Shown: positions 1 to 9,114 of the stretch, one piece after another
Layout of the letters: every line of letters begins with the position of its first letter
Position numbering within the stretch: position 1 is the first letter of the stretch
Assembly: GCF_023017165.1 (NCBI RefSeq)
Contig: NZ_JALKBW010000001.1
Location: 2,356,001-2,420,000, forward strand
Source of the DNA: Gordonia alkaliphila
Lineage (GTDB): Bacteria; Actinomycetota; Actinomycetes; Mycobacteriales; Mycobacteriaceae
Direction of reading: 5' to 3'
Length of the DNA: 64,000 bases
Translations under genes and position numbers: made by a program
The notes under the pieces: generated by a model
Databases searched by the model: none
Told to the model about the DNA's origin: nothing
Seen by the model: the letters and a program-made list of their open reading frames with translations, nothing else

Positions 1-1
1 C

Positions 2-1522
2 GCCGAACTCGAGGACGTCGGCGTCGAATTCGAGTCGGACACCGACACCGAGACCGCCGTGCACCTGCTGCAGCGCGAATACGCCTCCGGCACGCACGCC
101 GGCGACTTCGTGGCCAGCGCGTACGCCACCCTCCGACGCCTCGAAGGCGCTTTCACCGTCGTCTTCACCTCGGCCGACGACCCGGGCATCCTGGTGGCCG
201 CCCGCCGGTCGACGCCGCTGGTGGTGGGCGTGGGCGACGGCGAGATGTTCCTCGCCTCGGACGTGACCGCGTTCATCGAGCACACCCGCAACGCCGTCGA
301 ACTCGGCCAGGACGAGGTGGTGGTGATCACCGCCGACTCCTACGAGGTGACCGACTTCGACGGCCATCCGACCGGCGGCACCCCGTTCCACATCGACTGG
401 GATCTGGCCGCCGCCGAGAAGGGCGGCTTCGACTACTTCATGCTCAAGGAGATCGCCGAGCAGCCCGAGGCGCTGGCGAACACGCTCCTGGGGCACCTGG
501 AGAACGGACGGATCGTGCTCGACGAGCAGCGCCTGTCCGACCAGGACCTCCGCGACGTCGACAAGGTCTTCGTCGTGGCCTGCGGCACCGCCTACAACGC
601 GGGCATGATCGCCAAATACGCCATCGAGCACTGGACCCGACTGCCCGTCGAGGTGGAGCTGGCCAGCGAGTTCCGCTACCGCGACCCGGTGCTCGACCGG
701 TCGACGCTGGTGGTGGCGATCAGCCAGTCCGGCGAGACCGCCGACACCCTGGAAGCGGTGCGCCACGCCAAGGATCAGAAGGCCCGCGTGCTGGCCATCT
801 GCAACACCAACGGCGCCCAGATCCCGCGCGAGTCCGACGCCGTGCTCTACACGCACGCCGGTCCCGAGATCGGCGTCGCGTCCACCAAGTGCTTCCTCGC
901 CCAGATCGCCGCCTCCTACATGGTGGGACTGGCCTTGGCGCAGGCCGTCGGCACCAAATACCCCGACGAAGTGGTGCGCGAGTTCCGGGCGCTCGAGGAG
1001 ACCCCGGCCGCCGTCGAGAAGGTTCTCGAGCAGATGGAGCCGGTGCGCGAGCTGGCCCGCCAGTACGCCGCCAGCGACACCGTGCTGTTCCTGGGCCGCC
1101 ACGTCGGCTACCCGGTGGCCCTCGAGGGCGCGCTCAAGCTCAAGGAACTCGCCTACATCCACGCCGAGGGCTTCGCCGCCGGCGAGCTCAAGCACGGCCC
1201 GATCGCCCTCATCGAGGACGGTCTGCCGGTGATCGTCGTGATGCCCTCGCCGGAGGGGCGCGCCGTGCTGCACTCCAAGATGATCAGCAACGTCCGTGAG
1301 ATCCAGGCCCGCGGTGCTCGCACCATCATGATCGCCGAGCCGGGCGACGAGGCCTCCCGGGCCATCGCCGACCACTTCATTCCGATCCCGCACACCCCGA
1401 CCCTGCTGCAGCCGCTGGTGTCCACGGTGCCGCTGCAGGTGTTCGCGGCGACGGTGGCGCAGGAGCGCGGCTACGACGTCGACAAGCCGCGCAACCTCGC
1501 GAAGTCCGTCACGGTGGAGTAG
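2..1522 (+). CDS. glmS: Glutamine--fructose-6-phosphate aminotransferase (isomerizing), 5'-truncated by window edge
   Basis: This is the C-terminal part (about 506 residues) of GlmS, which makes glucosamine-6-phosphate from fructose-6-phosphate and glutamine in the cytoplasm, the first step towards UDP-GlcNAc and peptidoglycan. The frame is open from the left edge, so roughly the first 115 residues, including the N-terminal catalytic Cys of the glutaminase domain, lie outside. Visible are the end of the glutaminase domain (GVEFESDTDTET near the edge) and two SIS sugar-isomerase domains, with CGTAYNAGM, SQSGETADTLEAV, GPEIGVASTKCF and AEGFAAGELKHGP. The C-terminus DVDKPRNLAKSVTVE is the canonical GlmS ending. 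nnrD starts 4 bases after the stop, so the two are probably co-transcribed. Confidence 0.97.
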   Translation, partial: AELEDVGVEFESDTDTETAVHLLQREYASGTHAGDFVASAYATLRRLEGAFTVVFTSADDPGILVAARRSTPLVVGVGDGEMFLASDVTAFIEHTRNAVELGQDEVVVITADSYEVTDFDGHPTGGTPFHIDWDLAAAEKGGFDYFMLKEIAEQPEALANTLLGHLENGRIVLDEQRLSDQDLRDVDKVFVVACGTAYNAGMIAKYAIEHWTRLPVEVELASEFRYRDPVLDRSTLVVAISQSGETADTLEAVRHAKDQKARVLAICNTNGAQIPRESDAVLYTHAGPEIGVASTKCFLAQIAASYMVGLALAQAVGTKYPDEVVREFRALEETPAAVEKVLEQMEPVRELARQYAASDTVLFLGRHVGYPVALEGALKLKELAYIHAEGFAAGELKHGPIALIEDGLPVIVVMPSPEGRAVLHSKMISNVREIQARGARTIMIAEPGDEASRAIADHFIPIPHTPTLLQPLVSTVPLQVFAATVAQERGYDVDKPRNLAKSVTVE

Positions 1523-1526
1523 GGCC

Positions 1527-2978
1527 GTGCCGGTCTATTACTGCACCGCCGACGAGGTCCGGGCGGCCGAAGCGGCCACCGGTGATCTGCTGACCGGCGG
1601 CACCCTGATGGCGCGCGCCGCCCACGGCGTGGCGCAGGCGGTGCTGACCGAGCTGCGCGGCACCGGCGGCTGCTACGGCCGGTCGGTGGGTCTGGTGATC
1701 GGCGCGGGCAACAACGGCGGCGACGCCCTGTACGCCGGGGCCGAACTCCGACGCCGCGGCGTCGCGGTGACCGCGGTGCTGCTGGCGCCGGACCAGACGC
1801 ACGAGGGCGGACTGGCCGCGCTGCGTCGCGCGGGCGGCCGCATCGTCGCGAGCCTGCCCGCCGGGCTCGACGCGGTGGTCGACGGCGTGGTCGGCATCGG
1901 CGGACGCGGTCCGCTGCGGCCGGCCGCCACCGCGGTCTTCGCCGCCCTCGACCCGAGCACCACGGTGGTGGCCGTCGACCTGCCGTCCGGCGTGGACGCC
2001 GACACCGGTGTGATCCACAGCCCCGCGGTGCGCGCCGACGTCACGGTGACCTTCGGCGTCCTCCGGCGCGCCCACCTGCTGGCCGCCGAGCAGTGCGGAC
2101 GCGTCACCGTGATCGACATCGGCCTCGGCGCCGCGGGCGACGGCTCGGTGGCCGCGCTCACCGACGCCGACGTGGCCGCGGCCTGGCCCGTGCCCGGTCC
2201 GCACGACGACAAGTACACCCAGGGCGTGGTCGGCATCGTGGCCGGCTCGCAGCAGTATCCGGGCGCGGCCGTGCTGTGCACCGGTGGCGCCGTGGCCGCG
2301 ACCTCCGGCATGACGCGTTTCGTCGGCACCGCCGCACCGCAGGTGGTGGCGCATCGACCCGAGGTGGTGGCCGTCGAGAAGTTCGACGACGCCGGGCGCG
2401 TGCAGGCGTGGGTGGTCGGGCCGGGCCTCGGCGTAGACGAGAAGGCCGAGGCCACGGTGGAGCGCGTGGTCGCCGCCGACGTTCCGGTGCTGGTGGACGC
2501 GGACGGGCTCACCGTCCTCGCGCGTCGCCCCGACCTGCTGTCCGGGCGCACCGCACCGACGCTGCTGACCCCGCACGCCGGGGAGTTCGCGCGCCTGGCC
2601 GGTGCTCCGGTCGGATCCGATCGTTTGACGGCGACGCGGGAGCTCGCCGCACAGCTGGGGGCGACGGTACTGCTCAAGGGCCGGATCACGCTGGTCGCCG
2701 ACCCGGCCGGGCAGGTGTACGGCAACGATGCGGGCTCGTCGTGGGCGGCCACCGCGGGCGCCGGGGACGTGCTGTCCGGGATCGCCGGTGCGCTGCTGGC
2801 GGCCGGGCGCTCGCCGCTGGTGGCCGGTGCGGCCGCCGCGCGCGTGCACGCCCGCGCAGCGCAGACCGCCGCGCGCGGTGTCCCGATCGGCGCCTCCGAC
2901 CTGCTCGGCGCGGTCCCTACGGCGCTGCGGGACCTGCTGGTGGACGAACGGGGAGCGACGGGAGTGCAACGGACATGA
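1527..2978 (+). CDS. nnrD: Bifunctional NAD(P)H-hydrate epimerase / ADP-dependent NAD(P)H-hydrate dehydratase
   Basis: This 483-residue protein repairs damaged NAD(P)H hydrates. The N-terminal YjeF_N epimerase domain interconverts R- and S-NAD(P)HX, and the C-terminal ribokinase-like domain dehydrates S-NAD(P)HX. Seen: GAGNNGGDALYAG (N-terminal nucleotide-binding loop, about residues 58-70) and VDLPSGVDADTG in the epimerase part; then AGSQQYPGAA, LTPHAGEF and the C-terminal ATAGAGDVLSG with the catalytic Asp typical of the dehydratase. The length fits the fused two-domain form. The start is a GTG 4 bases after glmS, and the stop overlaps the alr start as ATGA. Confidence 0.95.
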   Translation: MPVYYCTADEVRAAEAATGDLLTGGTLMARAAHGVAQAVLTELRGTGGCYGRSVGLVIGAGNNGGDALYAGAELRRRGVAVTAVLLAPDQTHEGGLAALRRAGGRIVASLPAGLDAVVDGVVGIGGRGPLRPAATAVFAALDPSTTVVAVDLPSGVDADTGVIHSPAVRADVTVTFGVLRRAHLLAAEQCGRVTVIDIGLGAAGDGSVAALTDADVAAAWPVPGPHDDKYTQGVVGIVAGSQQYPGAAVLCTGGAVAATSGMTRFVGTAAPQVVAHRPEVVAVEKFDDAGRVQAWVVGPGLGVDEKAEATVERVVAADVPVLVDADGLTVLARRPDLLSGRTAPTLLTPHAGEFARLAGAPVGSDRLTATRELAAQLGATVLLKGRITLVADPAGQVYGNDAGSSWAATAGAGDVLSGIAGALLAAGRSPLVAGAAAARVHARAAQTAARGVPIGASDLLGAVPTALRDLLVDERGATGVQRT

Positions 2979-4135
2979 CGACCACGGAACTGCCCGCGCT
3001 GGCGGCGACCGTCGACCTGGCGGCGATCGGGCACAACGTGCGCGTGGTGACCGAACGCGCCGGCGCCCCGGTGATCGCGGTGGTCAAGGCCGACGGCTAC
3101 GGCCACGGCGCGGCACCGGTGGCTCGGGCGGCGCTCGCGGCCGGTGCCGCCGAACTGGGCGTCGCGCACCTGACCGAGGCGTTGGCCCTGCGGGCCGCCG
3201 GCCTGGATGCGCACATCACTTCTTGGCTGCACACCCCGAGCACCGACTTCGCCGCGGGCATCGCCGCCGATATCGACCTCGCCGTCTCCTCGCCCCGCCA
3301 ACTGGCGGCGGTGATCGCGGCGGCCCGCGCCGCGGGCGTCACGGCGACGGTGACCACCAAGGTCGACACCGGGCTCAATCGCAGCGGGATCGCCGCGGCC
3401 GAGTGGGACGAGACCGCGGACCTGCTGGCGGCGGCGCAAGCCGACGGCGCCGTCCGCCTGCGGGCGATGATGTGCCACTTGGTCTTCGGTGACGAGCCCG
3501 AGCATCCGATGAACTCGCTGCAGGCGCAGCGCCTGGACGAGGCCGCGGCAGACCTGAAGCGCCGCAACGTGATTCCCGACGTGCTGCACCTGGCCAACTC
3601 GCCGGCCGCGCTCACCCGCCCGGACCTGGCCCGCGACCTGGTGCGGCCCGGCCTCGCCCTGTACGGCTGCTCGCCGATCCCGGACCGCGGCGACTTCGGT
3701 CTGGTCCCGGCGATGACCCTCAGCGCCGAGGTGGCGTTGGTGAAGAAAGTCGATGCGGGACAAGGCGTTTCGTACAGCCACACCTGGATCGCACCGCAGG
3801 ACACGATCGTCGCCGTGCTGCCCGCGGGCTACGCCGACGGCGTGCCGCGCCTGCTGTCGGGCCGCTTCGAGGTGTCGATCAACGGCCGCCGGTTCCCCGG
3901 CGTGGGCCGTATCTGCATGGACCAGCTGGTGGTGAACCTCGGCCCGGACGGCGGCGGGGTCGCCGAAGGCGATCGCGCGATCCTGTTCGGTGCCGACGTC
4001 CCGGGCGAGCCCGCGATGCCGAAGGCCGTCGACTGGGCCGAACGCATCGACACCATCGACTACGAGATCATCTCCGGTATCCGCGGTCGCGCGCAGCGCC
4101 GCTACGTGAACGACCCGAGCGAGGAGGCCAAGTGA
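2975..4135 (+). CDS. alr: Alanine racemase
   Basis: This 386-residue fold-type III PLP enzyme converts L-alanine to D-alanine for peptidoglycan. The ATG at 2975 overlaps the nnrD TGA, giving the normal N-terminus MTTTELPALAATVDL. PLP-binding Lys38 lies in AVVKADGYGHG. Tyr267 in GVSYSHTW is the expected second catalytic base. The C-terminal beta domain contains GRICMDQLVVN and IDTIDYEIISGI. The open frame extends well upstream inside nnrD, but that part has no similarity to the family. The stop overlaps the GTG of the next gene, so the wall-precursor genes here read as one transcript. Confidence 0.96.
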   Translation: MTTTELPALAATVDLAAIGHNVRVVTERAGAPVIAVVKADGYGHGAAPVARAALAAGAAELGVAHLTEALALRAAGLDAHITSWLHTPSTDFAAGIAADIDLAVSSPRQLAAVIAAARAAGVTATVTTKVDTGLNRSGIAAAEWDETADLLAAAQADGAVRLRAMMCHLVFGDEPEHPMNSLQAQRLDEAAADLKRRNVIPDVLHLANSPAALTRPDLARDLVRPGLALYGCSPIPDRGDFGLVPAMTLSAEVALVKKVDAGQGVSYSHTWIAPQDTIVAVLPAGYADGVPRLLSGRFEVSINGRRFPGVGRICMDQLVVNLGPDGGGVAEGDRAILFGADVPGEPAMPKAVDWAERIDTIDYEIISGIRGRAQRRYVNDPSEEAK

Positions 4136-5322
4136 GTCGCCCAGACGAGCAGTCGACGGGCTCCGACGATCCGATCGCCGGTGACACGCAGAAGAACCCG
4201 GCGACGACGGCCGCCCGCGAGAAGGCGGGCTGGGCGTCCGGTCTGCGCGACGTCGGATCGCTGGGCGCCACGCTCGGCGGCAACGTGCGGCGTACCCGGC
4301 GGCGCAAGAAGACCGGCACCGCGGTGGACCCGTACGCCGACGTCGACTTCAAGACCATCTACGACGACGAATCGTCGACGGTCATCGTCGACGACGGCGT
4401 CGCCCTCGCCGTGCGCACCCACGTCACCGGACCGGCGAACGGTCTTGCTCCCGAACTGACGGTGATCTTCGTCCACGGCTTCACGCTGCGGATGGCGGGC
4501 TGGCACTTCCAGCGCTACCAGCTGGCCCAACGCTGGGCGCAGCGGCGCGTGCGGATGGTCTTCTACGACCAGCGCGGCCACGGCCGCAGCGATCCGTCGT
4601 CGGCGGCCAGCTCGTCGATCGCGCAGCTCGGCGAGGACCTCGCCGCGGTGATCCGCGCGGTGGCCCCCACCGGACCGGTGGTGCTGGTGGGCCATTCCAT
4701 GGGCGGCATGACGATCATGGCGCTGGCGCGGGCGCACCCGGACCTGTTCGGGCACAAGGGCCGGGTCACCGGCGTCGCGCTGGTCTCCACCGCGGCCCGC
4801 GGCATCACCGAGGCCGGTCTGGGGGAGGGCCTCAACAATCCGGTGGTCGACGCCCTGCGCGTCTCAGTCCGCTACTTCCCGCGACTGGTGCAGGCCGGTC
4901 GCGGCATCACCCGCCAAGCCGTGGAACCTGTGCTGGTGGCTGCGAGCTTCGGTCCGGACTTCTACAGTCCCGCCGCCGGACACGCGGTGGAGTCGATGAT
5001 CCAGAACACTTCCATCTCGACGATGGTCAACTTCCTGCACGCGCTGGAAAGCCACGACGAGTCCACGGCGCTGCCGGTCCTGGCGCAGGTGCCGTCGGTG
5101 GTGATGTGCGGCGACATCGACCGCCTGACGCCGCTGCCGAACTCGCTGCGCATGTTCACCGCGCTCGGCGACGACTCGCGGCTGCGCGTGGGCGAGGGCT
5201 GCGGTCACATGCTGCCGATGGAGGCGCCGGATCTGGTCACCGAGGGCATCGACGATCTGGTGCAGCGCTCCCGCCGCGCACCGGCGCGGCCCAAGATGCG
5301 CTGGTACTGGGGCGCGCGATGA
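4132..5322 (+). CDS. Alpha/beta hydrolase
   Basis: This 396-residue alpha/beta-hydrolase-fold protein has an N-terminal extension of about 90 polar residues (Arg/Lys-rich, RRTRRRKKTG) before the fold begins. Seen: VHGFTLRMAGW (oxyanion-hole region), DQRGHGRSD, the nucleophile elbow GHSMGGM, the acid strand CGDIDRLTP and a C-terminal histidine in GCGHMLPMEAP, so a complete Ser-Asp-His triad. The substrate cannot be told. It is embedded between alr and tsaE with a 4-base overlap on each side (GTGA at its start, ATGA at its end), so it is translated as part of that operon. Similar hydrolases occur at this position in related actinobacteria (general knowledge, not checked). Confidence 0.88.
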   Translation: MSRPDEQSTGSDDPIAGDTQKNPATTAAREKAGWASGLRDVGSLGATLGGNVRRTRRRKKTGTAVDPYADVDFKTIYDDESSTVIVDDGVALAVRTHVTGPANGLAPELTVIFVHGFTLRMAGWHFQRYQLAQRWAQRRVRMVFYDQRGHGRSDPSSAASSSIAQLGEDLAAVIRAVAPTGPVVLVGHSMGGMTIMALARAHPDLFGHKGRVTGVALVSTAARGITEAGLGEGLNNPVVDALRVSVRYFPRLVQAGRGITRQAVEPVLVAASFGPDFYSPAAGHAVESMIQNTSISTMVNFLHALESHDESTALPVLAQVPSVVMCGDIDRLTPLPNSLRMFTALGDDSRLRVGEGCGHMLPMEAPDLVTEGIDDLVQRSRRAPARPKMRWYWGAR

Positions 5323-5798
5323 ACGTCGGGGACGCGATGAATATCGGGGCGCGGGGCGACGCCGGCACGCTCGAACTGCCCGAGGTGGCCGACACCGAAG
5401 CCTTCGGCGCCGCGTTGGCCACGCTGCTGCGCGCCGGTGACCTGGTGATCCTCGACGGACCGCTCGGCGCGGGCAAGACGGCCCTGACCCGCGGGTTGGC
5501 GGCCGGGCTCGGCGTGGGCGGACGCGTGTCGTCGCCGACGTTCATCATCGCCCGCGCCCATCCGCCCGGCGGGCCGGACCGGCCGGGCCTGATCCACGTC
5601 GACGCCTACCGGCTCGGCGGGCTCGACGACCTCGACGCCCTCGACCTGGATACCGACCTGGACGAGTCGGTGGTGGTGGTCGAATGGGGCGAAGGTGTGG
5701 CCGAACGACTGGTCGACGAATATCTGTTGGTGCGACTGCGCCGCGACGACCTCAGCGAGGTGCGGCAGGTGAGCTGGGAATGGGTGCGCAATGACTGA
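5319..5798 (+). CDS. tsaE: tRNA threonylcarbamoyladenosine biosynthesis ATPase TsaE
   Basis: This 159-residue P-loop ATPase acts with TsaB and TsaD to put the threonylcarbamoyl group on A37 of ANN-decoding tRNAs. The Walker A motif GPLGAGKTALTRGLA is near residue 47. SSPTFIIAR and HVDAYRL, followed by VVVEWGEG, are family signatures. The ATG at 5319 overlaps the hydrolase stop; a second in-frame ATG at 5337 is possible and would shorten the protein by 6 residues. The 3' end overlaps tsaB by 8 bases. The order tsaE-tsaB-rimI-tsaD is the usual actinobacterial one. Confidence 0.94.
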   Translation: MNVGDAMNIGARGDAGTLELPEVADTEAFGAALATLLRAGDLVILDGPLGAGKTALTRGLAAGLGVGGRVSSPTFIIARAHPPGGPDRPGLIHVDAYRLGGLDDLDALDLDTDLDESVVVVEWGEGVAERLVDEYLLVRLRRDDLSEVRQVSWEWVRND

Positions 5799-6489
5799 AC
5801 CGCAACGACTGGTGCTCGCGCTGGACACCGCCACCCCCGCGGTGGTGGTCGGCGTGGTGGCCGTGACCGACGACGGCCCGGCGACTCTCGCCGAGCAGGT
5901 GGTGCACGACCACCGGCGGCACGCCGAGATGCTGACCACCCTGATGCAGCAGGTGCTGGCCGACAGCGGTTGTCGCGGAGCCGATCTCACCGACGTGGTG
6001 GTGGGCTGCGGCCCCGGGCCGTTCACCGGGCTGCGGGTCGGCATGGCCACCGCCGCGGCCTACGCCGATGCCTTGAGCATTCCGGCCTACGGGGTCTGCT
6101 CGCTCGACGCGATCGCCGCCGCGCATGCCGCGACCCCCTCAGACACGGAAGATCCGACCGAGGCCGATCCGGCCGGCGAGGTGCTGGTGGTGACCGACGC
6201 CCGACGCCGCGAGGTGTACTGGGCGCGCTACCGCGACGGGGAGCGTCTCGTCGGCCCCGAGGTGACCGCCCCGGACGCGGTGGACACCGGGGAGGCGACC
6301 GTCGTGGCCGGCACGCCGGGATTCACCGACCGGTACGAGCTGCCCGTGTCGTCGGCCACGGTGCCGACGGCGGCGGCGCTGGTGGCCGTCGCCGATCTCG
6401 CGGCGCCCCCGGCCGAGCTGACACCGCTCTACCTGCGGCGACCGGACGCCGTGGAGCTCAAGGACCAGCGCCGCAAGTCGCTGCTGTGA
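5791..6489 (+). CDS. tsaB: tRNA threonylcarbamoyladenosine biosynthesis protein TsaB
   Basis: This 232-residue ASKHA-fold partner of TsaD lacks the metal-binding histidines of TsaD and acts as its dimerisation partner. Seen: [16 protein letters not shown] at the N-terminus (phosphate-1-like strand) and [19 protein letters not shown] near residues 70-88, the TsaB hallmark. It overlaps tsaE by 8 bases and ends at a TGA that overlaps the GTG start of rimI by 4 bases, indicating tight coupling. Confidence 0.94.
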   Translation: MTEPQRLVLALDTATPAVVVGVVAVTDDGPATLAEQVVHDHRRHAEMLTTLMQQVLADSGCRGADLTDVVVGCGPGPFTGLRVGMATAAAYADALSIPAYGVCSLDAIAAAHAATPSDTEDPTEADPAGEVLVVTDARRREVYWARYRDGERLVGPEVTAPDAVDTGEATVVAGTPGFTDRYELPVSSATVPTAAALVAVADLAAPPAELTPLYLRRPDAVELKDQRRKSLL

Positions 6490-6962
6490 TCGTCGACGCC
6501 CTCACGCCCCGCGACCTGCCGCGGTGCGCCGACCTCGAAGCCGAACTCTTCGCCGGCGACTCGCCGTGGCCGTTGAGCGGCTTCGTCAGCGAGCTCGCGG
6601 CGTCGTACAACCACTACTTCGCGCTGCGCACCGAGCCGGACGCCCCGGTGGTGGGCTACGCCGGAATCTCGGTGCTCGGCCCGCCCGGCGGGCACGAATG
6701 CGAGGTGCACACCATCGCCGTCGACCCGGACCATCGCGGGCGGGGTTCGGGTCGGGCCCTGCTCGATGCGCTGCTGGAAGTTGCCGATGCCGCGTCCGCG
6801 CCGGTATTTCTGGAGGTGCGCACCGACAACGCCGTGGCGATCTCGCTCTACGAACGCAGCGGCTTCGCGGTGGCCGGGGTGCGTCGCAACTACTATCAGC
6901 CGTCCGGCGCCGACGCCTACACCATGGTGCGGCCCGCGGCTGCGGAGGTGAACCAGTCGTGA
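6486..6962 (+). CDS. rimI: Ribosomal protein S18 alanine N-acetyltransferase-like GNAT
   Basis: This 158-residue GNAT acetyltransferase is expected to acetylate an N-terminal amine such as that of ribosomal protein S18, though in this group the physiological substrate is often unverified. The acetyl-CoA pyrophosphate-binding motif is [11 protein letters not shown], after the strand [10 protein letters not shown]. Downstream, [19 protein letters not shown] is typical RimI. The start is the GTG at 6486 overlapping the tsaB stop (GTGA); the longer open frame upstream lies inside tsaB. The stop overlaps the tsaD start. The location between tsaB and tsaD supports the RimI call over a generic GNAT. 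Confidence 0.92.
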   Translation: MIVDALTPRDLPRCADLEAELFAGDSPWPLSGFVSELAASYNHYFALRTEPDAPVVGYAGISVLGPPGGHECEVHTIAVDPDHRGRGSGRALLDALLEVADAASAPVFLEVRTDNAVAISLYERSGFAVAGVRRNYYQPSGADAYTMVRPAAAEVNQS

Positions 6963-7987
6963 TCGTGATGGGCATCGAGAGCTCCTGCGACGAGACCGGC
7001 GTCGGCGTCGTCTCCTGGGACGGCGAGGCCGCCACGCTGCTGGCCGACGAAGTGGCCTCCAGTCAGGCCGAGCACGCGCGCTACGGCGGCGTGGTCCCGG
7101 AAGTGGCCTCGCGCGCGCACCTGGAGGCGATGGTGCCGACCATGACGCGCGCCCGCGAAGCGGCCGGCATCGACCGGCCCGACGCGATCGCGGTGACCAT
7201 CGGACCCGGCCTGGCCGGCGCTCTCCTGGTGGGCGTGGCCGCGGCCAAGGCCTACGCGCTGGCCTGGGATGTGCCGCTGTACGCGGTGAACCACCTCGGC
7301 GGGCACGTGGCCGTCGACACCCTGGAGCACGGGCCGATGCCGTCGGCGGTGGCGCTGCTGGTCTCCGGCGGCCACACGCACCTGCTCGGCATCGACGCAC
7401 TGGCCACGCCGATCGACGAACTCGGCACCACCATCGACGACGCCGCCGGCGAGGCCTTCGACAAGGTGGCCCGCCTGCTCGACATGGGCTACCCGGGCGG
7501 ACCGGCGATCGACGTCGCCGCCCGCGACGGCGACCCGCACGCCATCGCCTTCCCGCGCGGACTGACCGGTCCGCGGGATGCGGCCTACGACTTCTCCTTC
7601 TCCGGGCTCAAGACCGCCGTCGCCCGCTACGTGGAGGGCGAGGTCCGGGCCGGCCGCGAGGTGAGCGTCCCCGACGTCGCGGCGTCGTTCCAGGAGGCCG
7701 TCGCCGACGTCCTCACCGCCAAGGCCATGCGGGCGGTCGCCGAGCGCGGCGTCGACACGCTGGTGCTCGGCGGCGGCGCCACCGCGAACTCGCGAATCCG
7801 TTCGCTCGCGCAGGAGCGTGCCGACGCCGCCGGTGTGCAACTGCGAGTGCCTGCGCCACGCCTGTGCACCGACAACGGCGTCATGGTCGCCACCCTCGGC
7901 GCGCACGTGATCGGCGGCGGAGCGCCGCCGTCGCCCCTCACGGTGGCCACCGATCCGGGGATGTCGGTGCAGGTCAGCAAGCTCTGA
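6959..7987 (+). CDS. tsaD: tRNA N6-adenosine threonylcarbamoyltransferase TsaD
   Basis: This 342-residue catalytic subunit transfers the threonylcarbamoyl group from threonylcarbamoyl-AMP to tRNA A37. The N-terminus [15 protein letters not shown] is the family signature. The metal-binding pair His112 and His116 lies in [10 protein letters not shown]. Also present are [38 protein letters not shown] and a C-terminal [10 protein letters not shown] that supplies a metal/nucleotide Asp. The GTG at 6959 overlaps the rimI stop; an ATG three codons in (6968) is an alternative. This is the last gene of the run that starts at glmS. Confidence 0.96.
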   Translation: MIVMGIESSCDETGVGVVSWDGEAATLLADEVASSQAEHARYGGVVPEVASRAHLEAMVPTMTRAREAAGIDRPDAIAVTIGPGLAGALLVGVAAAKAYALAWDVPLYAVNHLGGHVAVDTLEHGPMPSAVALLVSGGHTHLLGIDALATPIDELGTTIDDAAGEAFDKVARLLDMGYPGGPAIDVAARDGDPHAIAFPRGLTGPRDAAYDFSFSGLKTAVARYVEGEVRAGREVSVPDVAASFQEAVADVLTAKAMRAVAERGVDTLVLGGGATANSRIRSLAQERADAAGVQLRVPAPRLCTDNGVMVATLGAHVIGGGAPPSPLTVATDPGMSVQVSKL

Positions 7988-8027
7988 CCGGGTCCCGCGA
8001 GGTTCGACGACGGTAAGGGTTGAAGCG

Positions 8028-8054
8028 CTGGCACTCTCATGGGTAGAGTGCTAG
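8028..8054 (+). promoter_or_regulatory. CIRCE operator upstream of groES
   Basis: The arms CTGGCACTC and GAGTGCTAG are separated by 9 bases, matching the CIRCE consensus TTAGCACTC-N9-GAGTGCTAA with only outer-base changes. HrcA represses chaperonin genes through this element. It lies about 100 bases upstream of the groES start. Confidence 0.93.
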
Positions 8055-8152
8055 TCGGTACTGGATCACCGCCGCGGCACCCGCGACGACGCGGCAACCG
8101 ACTCCAGCCGATCACTCTTCAGCAGTTTTACGAGATGAGAAGGACTGACATC

Positions 8153-8452
8153 GTGGCAGGCGTGAACATCAAGCCGCTTGAGGACAAGATCCTTATTCAG
8201 GCCATCGAGGCCGAGACGACCACCCCTTCGGGCCTGGTCATTCCGGATTCGGCCAAGGAGAAGCCCCAGGAGGGCAAGGTCATCGCAGTGGGCCCCGGCC
8301 GCTGGGACGAAGACGGCGACAAGCGGATCCCGCTGGACGTCGCTGAGGGCGACACCGTCATCTACAGCAAGTACGGCGGCACCGAGATCAACTACAACGG
8401 TCAGGCCTACCTGATCCTGTCGGCGCGCGACATCCTCGCCGTCGTCAGCTGA
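8153..8452 (+). CDS. groES: Co-chaperonin GroES (Cpn10)
   Basis: This 99-residue 10-kDa chaperonin caps the GroEL folding chamber. The start is the GTG at 8153: it gives [14 protein letters not shown], like other actinobacterial GroES, and has GAGAAGGA about 9 bases upstream. The mobile-loop region [20 protein letters not shown] and the C-terminal [13 protein letters not shown] are canonical. Regulation is by the CIRCE element upstream, so heat-shock induction through HrcA is expected. Oddly, no groEL follows: the next gene is a convergent whiB, after a terminator hairpin. In M. tuberculosis groEL1 occupies this spot, so here GroES must work with a GroEL encoded elsewhere. Confidence 0.97.
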   Translation: MAGVNIKPLEDKILIQAIEAETTTPSGLVIPDSAKEKPQEGKVIAVGPGRWDEDGDKRIPLDVAEGDTVIYSKYGGTEINYNGQAYLILSARDILAVVS

Positions 8453-8484
8453 GCTGACTCAGAAGCTGCGTCAGCTGAGCTGAC
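8444..8484. repeat. Two copies of a 15-bp near-palindrome at the groES stop
   Basis: GTCAGCTGAGCTGAC occurs at 8444-8458, overlapping the groES TGA, and again at 8470-8484. Each copy is a palindrome around a central G, and the two copies are identical. They could pair with each other or fold singly. Their role is unknown; they precede the terminator hairpin. Confidence 0.8.
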
Positions 8485-8495
8485 CTCTTAGACCA

Positions 8496-8533
8496 CTCCG
8501 CCCCGGCAGGCCTCTCGGCCCGCCGGGGCGGAG
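8496..8533. terminator. Terminator hairpin between groES and convergent whiB gene
   Basis: The 12-bp stem CTCCGCCCCGGC / GCCGGGGCGGAG encloses a 14-base loop. It lies between convergent genes and could serve both strands. A weak T-rich run (TCGTTGTC) follows on the plus strand. Confidence 0.8.
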
Positions 8534-8569
8534 TCGTTGTCGCAGTTGGCTTTTCGGAGTCCCCGGTCG

Positions 8570-8869
8570 TCAGGAGGCGAGGTATCGGGCCGGCTCCCGG
8601 CGGCGGATCAGATTGCGTTCGTGCTCGGACAGTCCGCCCCAGATCCCGTAGATCTCGTCCACCGACAGCGCGTGCGAGCGGCACTGCTCGATCACCGGGC
8701 ACGCGCCGCAGATCTTCTTGGCCTGTCGTTCGCGTTGGAGTCGGGCATGGCCGCGCTCGCCCTCGGGATGGAAGAACACGGACGAGTCGAGGCCCCGGCA
8801 CCCGCCTTCGCGCTGCCAATCCCAGAAGTCGGCGTTGGGCCCGGGCAGTCGGTCTGCGGTGATGGTCAC
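8570..8869 (-). CDS. whiB3: WhiB-family iron-sulfur regulator, WhiB3-like
   Basis: This 99-residue WhiB protein is a [4Fe-4S] redox-sensing transcription factor that usually binds the principal sigma factor. The four cluster cysteines are visible: one in EGGCRGLD and three in KKICGACPVIEQC (C-x2-C-x5-C). EIYGIWGGLSEHER is the G[IV]WGG turn, followed by the basic RNLIRRRE segment. The start is the GTG at 8869, preceded by GAGAAGGA at good distance; a longer in-frame ATG at 8902 lacks such a site. Position next to a TPR-like gene, sigD and the anti-sigma gene matches M. tuberculosis whiB3 (Rv3416), which supports the symbol. Confidence 0.9.
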   Translation of the reverse strand: MTITADRLPGPNADFWDWQREGGCRGLDSSVFFHPEGERGHARLQRERQAKKICGACPVIEQCRSHALSVDEIYGIWGGLSEHERNLIRRREPARYLAS

Positions 8870-9114
8870 GGCTGTTCCTTCTCTCGATACGGCTGGGTGC
8901 ATCGCTCACGCTAGGGCGGACGTTCCCGGCCCGTCAAACCGCTTGAAAACCCGGGTTGAACTGCATTTTTGCGCCCAGGTGAACAACCGGTGCGGCTCCT
9001 GCGGTTTCGTCGCCGCGAAGTAACAGCGGGTAAACATGAGGTGGCCGTAGACCCGGGTGCGACGACGAGAAGTCACCGAGTGTTACCCCTGGGGAAACTG
9101 ATGAGAAGAGGACG

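Noticed and set aside
1673..3781. 702-codon open frame on the minus strand across nnrD and alr
   Set aside because: It covers two unmistakable genes on the other strand, and its product is Arg/Ala/Pro-rich with no family motif.
8903..9114. Search for groEL or a fragment of it near groES
   Set aside because: The spaces on both sides of the whiB gene hold no GroEL-like segment in any frame.
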